From the NCBI GenBank assembly GCA_947446625.1, contig CANFIE010000025.1, positions 1 through 18,706 on the forward strand: a stretch of 18,706 nucleotides of DNA. The letters run 5' to 3'. Origin of the DNA: Acetobacteraceae bacterium (GTDB lineage: Bacteria > Pseudomonadota > Alphaproteobacteria > Acetobacterales > Acetobacteraceae). A program made the translations under genes and the position numbers. Positions within the stretch are counted from its first letter, which is position 1. Every line of letters starts with the position of its first letter. Positions 13,369-18,706 of the stretch are shown here, piece by piece. The notes beneath the pieces were generated by a model. That model worked only from the letters and a program-made list of their open reading frames with translations. It did no database searches and was not told the origin of the DNA.

Positions 13369-15726
13369 TCAGGCCGGCTGCAACTCAAACGGCCAGCCAT
13401 AGCTGGCCTGCAACTTGTCCAGCGTGTCGCGCAGCGCCGCCGCATGCGTCGCCTCGCCATCATCGCTCATCGGCCCGGCCACAAAGCCCGCTTCACGCAG
13501 CGCCGCCCATACCTCGGCCAGGCGCAGCGCGGTGACGGTGCGGTGCGCATTCACGCGCGGCTTGCGGCCAGGGCCTTCCGCCGGGCGGAACACGCCGTCC
13601 ACGGCGTTCACCTCACGCGCCTCGGCGCCCATGCCATGCATCTGCGCCAGAAAGACCGGGTCGCTCTCCTTGCCCCGGGCCAGCAGCATCACCTGCTGGC
13701 TGCCACTCATGGCCAGGGCCACCACATGCGCCGCCGTGCCGGTGCCCAGCACCACATGCGAGGCATGGCGGTACAGCCGCAGCTGCTCGGCCATGCTCAG
13801 CAATTCGGGGTAGATGACCCTGTAGCCCTCCTGCACCAGATTGGCTTCCAGCAGGTCCTCGCGGAAAAAGAAGCCCTTGGAGATGGGCATTTTCCCGCGT
13901 GAGACATAAATCCGCCCGGTCGGCTCATCCGGCAGCGGCGCCAGCACGCGGGAAACCTGGTCCCGCACGAATTGCTGGTACACCGGGTGCCCCGCCATCA
14001 AATGGTCGGCGCGGGGGGCATAGGCCATCAGCTGGTCCGGCACCACCAACTGCTCCACCACCACCGGCTCGGCCACAATGTGCACCGGCAGGCCGGGGGC
14101 GAAGATGTCCAGCATCGCCTTGATGTACCACAGCTTCAACTTGGCCTCGGCAAAGCGGCGCACCGTCTCGTCGCTGGCGCCGGCGGCGGAATGGTCGGTG
14201 GAATTCGCCTCACTGAAGAACACCACGCCATCCACCGGGGGCAGGCCCTGGCCCAGCAGCCAGAGCCGCGCGGTGGATTCCACCAGAAAATGGCCCACAT
14301 GGTGCCGCGCCAGGCCGCCAAACAGCCAGCGCCCGGCCAGGCGGGTGGTGGCCGCGCCCAAATTCACCCCGGCTTCCGGCACAAAGCGCCACAACCCGTT
14401 GTAGTGCAGCGCCCGGCGCACAAAGCTGCCATCGGCGGCATAGGCGCCGCCATCCAGAATGGGCCCCCGGTTGCGCAGCAGCGCCGCCACCGGGTCATCC
14501 ATCTGGTAGCGCCGCTGCGGGAAGATCACCGCCTCGGCGACATTCTCCCAGCCCGGGCGTTCCGGCCAGTTGCGCGGCCCCCGGGTAATCACCTCCAGCC
14601 GGATCATGCCGTTCACCGCCGCCGGGGTGGTGGCGGCCTTGCCAGACCAGCCCAGCTGCGCCTGGGTCGGGGCCGGCAGCAGGTCCAGCGCCTCGGCGAA
14701 GGCTGCATCGGCGGCGGCCTGCTCGCCCTGCCAGCGCAGCGCATGGCCCAGGCGCAGCCACCAGACCTCCCGCTGCGGCGCCAGCCGGGTCAAGGTCTCG
14801 GCATGGCGTTGCGCCTGCGGCCAGTCGCGCCGACGCTCGGCGATATCCAGGCCCAGGGCGCATAATTTCGGCTCATCCGGGCAACGGGTCATCGCCACCG
14901 CCAGCACCGCCTCGGCCTTCTCCAGCTTTCCGTCGCGCTCCACCGCCGTTGCCCAGCCCAGCCAGGCCTTGGCATTGTCGGGCTGGCGCGTGGCCTCGGC
15001 CGCCCAGCGCCGTTCCGCCAGCGCCCAATTGCCCAGCGAGCCCGCCACCCCAGCGGCAAGTTGCCGCGCCCGGGCATTGTCGGGGTCGGCCAGCAGCAGG
15101 CCGCCCAGGCAGGCTTCGGCCTCCACATGGCGGCCCAGGGCCAGCAGCGCCTCGGCCCAGCCCATCCCCACCTTGGAATCCTGGCGAAAGCGGGAATAGG
15201 CATCGGCCCAGCGGCGCTCGGCCTCCACCTTGTCCTTGCGGTCCTGCGCCATGCGGGCATAGGTCACGGCGCACAGCGCGCTGGTGGTGTGCTCAACAAT
15301 GCCGGCCCGCAGGCAATCCTCGGCGGCGTCCACCAGGCCCTGCGCCGCCAGGGCGGCGGCCAGGTCAACACAGGCGCGCCGGTCGCGCCGGGCCTCGGCC
15401 AGCACCAGGGCCATGGCCTGCGCCTCCAGGTCGCTGTCTGCCGCCGTGCCAGCCAGGGCCAGGCCGGCCACCAGCAGCGCCGCCTCCGCCGGAAAGCGCG
15501 CCATCCCCTCGGCCAGCAGCGCCAGGGCCGCGGGCTGCCGGCCCAGTGCCAGCAGGGCGGCCGCGCCCTCGGTCCAGGCGCGCGGGTCGGCGGGCACAAC
15601 GGCGCGGCAGGCGGCCCAGGCGGTTTCAGCCGCGGCGAAATCCCGGCGCGCCATGGCGGCCTTCGCCAGCACCAGGGGGTCGGCCGCCAGAGTGTCATTC
15701 ATTGCTTTGGTATCCGGCAGGCTCAT
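13369..15726 (-). CDS. TPR-repeat protein fused to a GT61 (DUF563) glycosyltransferase domain
   Basis: The 785-aa product has two parts. Residues about 15-350 form a series of degenerate TPR-like helical pairs rich in Ala and Trp, such as WAEALLALGRHVEAEACLGG near 190-209. Residues about 375-745 look like a GT61-family glycosyltransferase. Its marks are RHHVGHFLVESTARLW (474-489), IYVSRGKM (606-613) and SHVVLGTGTAAHVVALAM (656-673), probably the nucleotide-sugar region. GT61 enzymes commonly add sugars to surface or capsular polysaccharides; the acceptor here is unknown. No signal peptide or membrane segment is seen, so it is likely cytoplasmic. The ATG at 15726 has AGGTG upstream, while the later ATG at codon 9 has none. 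It stands alone, convergent with trpE and without other polysaccharide genes nearby. Confidence 0.82.
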   Translation of the reverse strand: MSLPDTKAMNDTLAADPLVLAKAAMARRDFAAAETAWAACRAVVPADPRAWTEGAAALLALGRQPAALALLAEGMARFPAEAALLVAGLALAGTAADSDLEAQAMALVLAEARRDRRACVDLAAALAAQGLVDAAEDCLRAGIVEHTTSALCAVTYARMAQDRKDKVEAERRWADAYSRFRQDSKVGMGWAEALLALGRHVEAEACLGGLLLADPDNARARQLAAGVAGSLGNWALAERRWAAEATRQPDNAKAWLGWATAVERDGKLEKAEAVLAVAMTRCPDEPKLCALGLDIAERRRDWPQAQRHAETLTRLAPQREVWWLRLGHALRWQGEQAAADAAFAEALDLLPAPTQAQLGWSGKAATTPAAVNGMIRLEVITRGPRNWPERPGWENVAEAVIFPQRRYQMDDPVAALLRNRGPILDGGAYAADGSFVRRALHYNGLWRFVPEAGVNLGAATTRLAGRWLFGGLARHHVGHFLVESTARLWLLGQGLPPVDGVVFFSEANSTDHSAAGASDETVRRFAEAKLKLWYIKAMLDIFAPGLPVHIVAEPVVVEQLVVPDQLMAYAPRADHLMAGHPVYQQFVRDQVSRVLAPLPDEPTGRIYVSRGKMPISKGFFFREDLLEANLVQEGYRVIYPELLSMAEQLRLYRHASHVVLGTGTAAHVVALAMSGSQQVMLLARGKESDPVFLAQMHGMGAEAREVNAVDGVFRPAEGPGRKPRVNAHRTVTALRLAEVWAALREAGFVAGPMSDDGEATHAAALRDTLDKLQASYGWPFELQPA

Positions 15727-15790
15727 GGTTCACCTGGAACAATACACTTGGCCACGTGCGGCCACGCCGCCATGGGGTCAATTCGCGTGA

Positions 15791-15864
15791 ATTCCGCCGC
15801 GCCGCAACAAAGAACAATGTCATGCATTTGCCCCCGGTGCCCAGCCCGCCCGGCGCGGCGGAAT
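15791..15864. repeat. Fourteen-bp perfect inverted repeat in the GT61-hydrolase gap
   Basis: ATTCCGCCGCGCCG (15791-15804) and its exact reverse complement CGGCGCGGCGGAAT (15851-15864) flank a 46-bp spacer that is richer in A and T in its left half. The pair lies in a 200-bp divergent intergenic region, between two genes reading outward. It could be a regulator-binding pair or a long cruciform or hairpin. Confidence 0.75.
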
Positions 15865-15926
15865 CAGGCTTTCCAGGGGGGCGGAATTGGTAAAAACCTA
15901 GGCCGGCAAATACGGAGTTCCGGCCC

Positions 15927-16763
15927 ATGGCCTACCAGCCCTACCCCTCCTTCTGGCAGGCCGCCACACCGGCGGCGCGCGACCTGGCCTATGACAACAC
16001 CCGCGCCGTGGCCGACAGCGCCGCCCTGGTGGCCGCCCGCAATGCCGAGGCCGCGCCCTTCCGCGCCGCCCATGCCGGCCACCTGGACCTGGCCTATGGC
16101 CCCGGCGAGCGGCAGAAGTGGGACATCTTCCCCGGCGGCAACCCCAACGCGCCCTGCCTGGTGTTCATTCATGGCGGCTACTGGCAGCGCAACCGGCGCG
16201 AGGATTTCTGCGCCTTCATGGCCGGCGCCCTGGCCATGGGCTGGTCTGCCGCGCTGCCCGGCTACACCCTGGCGCCGGAAGCCACACTGACGCAGATCTG
16301 CGCCGAGATCACCACTAGCCTGGACTGGCTGGCCGCCAATGGCAGCGCGCATGGCATTGCCGGCCCCGTGGTGCTCAGCGGCTGGTCGGCCGGCGGGCAC
16401 CTTACCGGCATGGGCATGGCGCATCCGCGCGTGGCCGCCGGGCTGGCCATCTCGGGCGTGTATGAACTGGCGCCGATCCGCGACACCAGCCTGAACGATG
16501 CGGTCCACCTGACCGAAACCGAACTGGCCACGCTCTCGCCGCTGCGCCTGCCGGTGGTGGACAAGCCCGTGGCCGTGGCCTTCGGCACCGGTGAGCTGCC
16601 GGAACTGCGCCGCCAGAGCCGCGAATGGCACACGCTGCGCAGCGAGGCGCATGCCCCCGGCCCGCTGGTGCCGGTGAAGGGCGCCGACCATTTCCGCATT
16701 CTGGAGCAGCTGAAGACCCCGGATGGCGTGCTGATGCGCGCCGCCGCCGACCTGGTGCCCTGA
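15927..16763 (+). CDS. Alpha/beta hydrolase, arylformamidase (kynurenine formamidase)-like
   Basis: The 278-aa product is a soluble alpha/beta hydrolase. IHGGYWQ (81-87) is the oxyanion-hole motif of the arylformamidase/hormone-sensitive-lipase group. GWSAGGH (152-158) holds the nucleophile Ser154. GADHF gives the catalytic His255. GELPELRRQSREW (222-234) matches the segment that in arylformamidases carries the catalytic acid, but the aligned position is Glu223 rather than Asp. Arylformamidases open N-formylkynurenine in tryptophan breakdown; this assignment is inferred from motifs, and a different ester or amide substrate is possible. The start at 15927 has GGAG 11 nt upstream. A MaoC-fold gene follows after 5 bp and is probably co-transcribed. 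Confidence 0.8.
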   Translation: MAYQPYPSFWQAATPAARDLAYDNTRAVADSAALVAARNAEAAPFRAAHAGHLDLAYGPGERQKWDIFPGGNPNAPCLVFIHGGYWQRNRREDFCAFMAGALAMGWSAALPGYTLAPEATLTQICAEITTSLDWLAANGSAHGIAGPVVLSGWSAGGHLTGMGMAHPRVAAGLAISGVYELAPIRDTSLNDAVHLTETELATLSPLRLPVVDKPVAVAFGTGELPELRRQSREWHTLRSEAHAPGPLVPVKGADHFRILEQLKTPDGVLMRAAADLVP

Positions 16764-16768
16764 GCGCC

Positions 16769-17221
16769 ATGCAGCCGCCGCGCATTCTGGAAAGCTTCGA
16801 CGAATTGCAACTGGGGCAGGAGTTCGACTTCGGCAGCATCACCATGCAGTTGGAGGAAATCCTCGCCTTCGCCCGGCAATTCGACGCACAGCCCATCCAT
16901 CTGGATGCCGTGGCGGCCGCCGGCAGCATCTATGGCGGGCTGATCGCCAGTGGGCTGCACACGCAATCCGCCTGCTTCGGCCATGTCATCCGCAGCCGCA
17001 TCTTCGAGAAAATCTCGATGGGCGGCAGCGGCATGGAGATCAACTGGCCCGCCCCGGTGCGGCCGGGTGACGAGATCAATGTCAGCCTGCGGATTGAGTC
17101 GCTGACCCCAAGCCGCAGCAAGCCCGACCGTGGCATCGTCAAGCACTGCATCACCGGGCGGCGCGTGCCCGATGGCCAGGTGCTGATCGAAATCCGTGGC
17201 GTGATGTTCGCCAAGCGTTAA
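16769..17221 (+). CDS. MaoC-like (hot-dog fold) dehydratase family protein
   Basis: The 150-aa product is a single hot-dog domain. The segment ARQFDAQPIHLD (35-46) matches the hydratase-2/MaoC motif, with the expected catalytic pair Asp39 and His44. It is followed by the family-typical YGGLIASGLHTQS (55-67), GGSGMEINWPAPVRPGDEI (85-103) and the C-terminal strand VLIEIRGVMFAKR. Relatives hydrate enoyl-CoA thioesters or are unassigned; the substrate here is unknown. The ATG at 16769 is chosen because it opens the domain, while the frame is open further back inside the hydrolase gene. The Shine-Dalgarno is weak and the gap to the hydrolase is 5 bp, which suggests coupling. Its last four bases overlap the end of the opposing gene. 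Confidence 0.85.
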   Translation: MQPPRILESFDELQLGQEFDFGSITMQLEEILAFARQFDAQPIHLDAVAAAGSIYGGLIASGLHTQSACFGHVIRSRIFEKISMGGSGMEINWPAPVRPGDEINVSLRIESLTPSRSKPDRGIVKHCITGRRVPDGQVLIEIRGVMFAKR

Positions 17222-18246
17222 GGGCGGACCTCTACGAATGAAAACACCCGCGCCGCCCCGGGGGTGATGCGCACGCGCACCGCGCGCATGTCATCCTCGC
17301 CCGGCACCACAAAGCGGGTGGCGTTGGGGATGGCGCGGCCCTGGCCGTCGCCAGGGTTGCGGTCCTCCCGCCATTCATGGCTGTCGCCGTGCAGCAGCAG
17401 CACCTGGCCACCGAACGCCGCGCTGCGCTGCGCCAGCCGTTGCAGGAAGCCGGCATAGTCATACACGTTGTCGGTCCGCATCACGCCGTCGGGCCGGCCC
17501 TTCGGCTCGCGCCAGCAGGCGGCGCTGGCGCGGTGCTGCTCCATCAGGCAGGGGTGCCAAAGGTCGGCCTGAAAGGCCAGTACCAGCGCGGGCAGCCGCT
17601 TGGCGCTGGCCTCGGCGAAGGCAGCGTCCAGCCAGGCCAGGTTGGCGGCGGCAATCTCGGCCATGGCGGCGCGGTCACCGGGGAACACGCTGGTCCCGGC
17701 CGGCTCACCCGGAATGTTGAAGGTGGCGAACAGCGCCTGGCCCTCCTGCCAACGGGCATTCTCCACCCCGGTGCCGCGCGGCGCCGGGCGTTGCAGCGGT
17801 ATGGGCCGGGCGCCCAGGCTGCGGTCGGCGGGGAAAAACGCTTCCCGCAGTTGCGCCAGCGCCACCATGGGCGCCACGCCGCCGGGCGCCACCGTGGGCC
17901 GAGCGCAGTCGGTCCAGTCATTGTCGCCCAGGGCATAAACCATGGCGCCGTCAAAGGCGCCGAACAGCATGGCCGGGCGGGTCACCAGGTGGAACAGGTC
18001 GCAGGCTACCTGGCTGGCCTTGGTATCCCCCACGAAAATCGCGGTGCGCACCCCGGTGCGGTTCATCGCCTGCACCAGCCGGGTGGTGGTGGCCTCGTTG
18101 CGGGCGCAGGTCGCGGTGTCGGCCACGTTGCGGCAATAGGGCATGTCGCCCCAGGCCAGGAATTCCTGGCCTCCCAAGGGCTGCACCAGGGGCAGCGAGG
18201 CGCAGGCGGCCAACAGGCTCAGCAGGGCCAGAAGCGGCAGGCGCAT
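17218..18246 (-). CDS. Cysteine-rich lipoprotein with metallophosphoesterase-like motifs
   Basis: The 342-aa product begins MRLPLLALLSLLAACAS, a lipoprotein signal with lipobox LAAC and lipidated Cys15, so it should be a periplasm-facing membrane-anchored protein. The pattern AWGDMPYC (31-38), IFVGDTK (70-76), YALGDNDWTDC (104-114) and LLHGDSHEW (284-292) resembles calcineurin-type phosphoesterases. These motifs usually appear as D-x-H, G-D, G-N-H-D/E and G-H-x-H, but the first DxH is not evident and GDND replaces GNHD. It may be a divergent phosphoesterase or an inactive relative. Six cysteines remain after lipidation (38, 47, 82, 114, 233, 244), suggesting disulfides. The start at 18246 is supported by the signal peptide and by AGAGGAAA upstream. 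It diverges from queA and overlaps the MaoC gene end by 4 bp. Confidence 0.75.
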   Translation of the reverse strand: MRLPLLALLSLLAACASLPLVQPLGGQEFLAWGDMPYCRNVADTATCARNEATTTRLVQAMNRTGVRTAIFVGDTKASQVACDLFHLVTRPAMLFGAFDGAMVYALGDNDWTDCARPTVAPGGVAPMVALAQLREAFFPADRSLGARPIPLQRPAPRGTGVENARWQEGQALFATFNIPGEPAGTSVFPGDRAAMAEIAAANLAWLDAAFAEASAKRLPALVLAFQADLWHPCLMEQHRASAACWREPKGRPDGVMRTDNVYDYAGFLQRLAQRSAAFGGQVLLLHGDSHEWREDRNPGDGQGRAIPNATRFVVPGEDDMRAVRVRITPGAARVFSFVEVRP

Positions 18247-18311
18247 CGGGGCGTTTCCTCTCGGCGGTTGAGCAAGGGGTAGCGCAGGAAGGCCCGGGGC
18301 GCTATCGGGCC

Positions 18312-18706
18312 GTGGTGAACCCCGCCCCCGCCCCGCTTCGCACGGCCGATTTCGATTTCGCCCTGCCCGAAGCCCTGGTTGCCCAAAGCCCCGCCCGCCC
18401 ACGCGACGCGGCCCGGCTGCTGCAGGTGCGCGCCGATAGCCTGGCCGATCTCAGCGTGGCCGACCTGCCCGGCCTGCTGCGCGCGGGCGACCTGCTGGTG
18501 GCGAATGACACGCGGGTGATTCCGGCCCGGCTGCGCGCCCGGCGTGGCGCGGCGAAGCTGGAGATCATGCTCAACCGCGACGAGGGCGGCGGCGTTTGGC
18601 AGGCGCTGGTGCGCAATGCCCGGCGGCTGCGCCCCGGCGACCTGGTGGAGATTGACGGCGCGCCCGAGCTGACCGTGCGCGTGGTGGACCGCGCCGAGGA
18701 TGGCAC
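18312..18706 (+). CDS. queA: S-adenosylmethionine:tRNA ribosyltransferase-isomerase, N-terminal fragment
   Basis: About 131 codons are visible before the window ends. QueA transfers and rearranges the ribosyl group of S-adenosylmethionine onto preQ1 in tRNA, making epoxyqueuosine in the queuosine pathway. The translation reads DFDFALPEALVAQSPARPRD, then DLLVANDTRVIPARL, then WQALVRNARRLRPGDLVEI, all typical of QueA. There is no ATG; two adjacent GTG codons at 18312 and 18315 are the likely starts, placing DFDF about a dozen residues in, as usual. The only Shine-Dalgarno-like AGGAAGG is about 20 nt away, too far to decide between them. It diverges from the lipoprotein gene across a 65-bp gap, in which I see no clear promoter. 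Confidence 0.9.
   Translation, partial: MVNPAPAPLRTADFDFALPEALVAQSPARPRDAARLLQVRADSLADLSVADLPGLLRAGDLLVANDTRVIPARLRARRGAAKLEIMLNRDEGGGVWQALVRNARRLRPGDLVEIDGAPELTVRVVDRAEDG

Noticed and set aside
11775..13463. A 562-codon minus-strand open frame opposite trpE
   Set aside because: It is fully covered by an unmistakable trpE, and the translation looks like the mirror of high-GC codon bias.
1..18706. CRISPR arrays, tRNA or rRNA genes, transposases, phage genes, or a defence system
   Set aside because: No regularly spaced repeats, cloverleaf-like sequences or mobile-element proteins were seen; every long gene has a housekeeping or metabolic-type reading.

Overview
This is a high-GC stretch of bacterial chromosome. 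Gene families and gene order point to an alphaproteobacterium, most likely in the Rhodospirillales/Acetobacteraceae area; that placement is inference, because no rRNA or other marker is present. The two lines of support are an E1-beta subunit of pyruvate dehydrogenase carrying its own lipoyl domain, and the order ppiD-trpE / tpiA-secG-pyrG / eno-ftsB-pdhA-pdhB-pdhC, which is familiar in Alphaproteobacteria. Nearly all of the window is ordinary core metabolism and envelope biology. No mobile element, CRISPR array, tRNA, rRNA or phage gene was seen.

Layout, left to right. Positions 1-2553 (minus strand) hold the pyruvate dehydrogenase operon in the order pdhA, pdhB and the first codons of pdhC. 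Positions 2554-2820 are an AT-richer intergenic region with a hairpin followed by a T-run. Positions 2821-3837 (plus) hold a phytanoyl-CoA-dioxygenase-like gene that sits between ftsB and pdhA. Then on the minus strand come ftsB-like (3864-4226), eno (4351-5628), an unknown lipoprotein (5838-6791) with a clear intrinsic terminator, pyrG (6881-8515), secG (8639-8968) and tpiA (9078-9809).

A divergent promoter region at 9810-9916 separates tpiA from the plus-strand pair ppiD-like (9917-11812) and trpE (11850-13343). trpE converges on a minus-strand TPR plus GT61 glycosyltransferase gene (13369-15726). After a 200-bp divergent gap with a 14-bp inverted repeat come an arylformamidase-like alpha/beta hydrolase (15927-16763) and a MaoC-fold protein (16769-17221), closely spaced on the plus strand. 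A minus-strand lipoprotein with phosphoesterase-like motifs (17218-18246) overlaps them tail to tail. The window ends inside queA (from about 18312, plus).

How the genes fit together. tpiA, eno and pdhABC cover lower glycolysis and entry into the TCA cycle. pyrG supplies CTP. secG and the ppiD-like gene serve protein export and periplasmic folding, and ftsB serves division. trpE starts tryptophan synthesis, but no trpG follows it. No intergenic gap exceeds 300 bp. I did not find a convincing new biological system. The points most worth a second look are the near-duplicate lipoyl coding segments, the GEG variant in PdhA, the TPR-GT61 fusion, the cysteine-rich phosphoesterase-like lipoprotein, and several palindromic intergenic structures.
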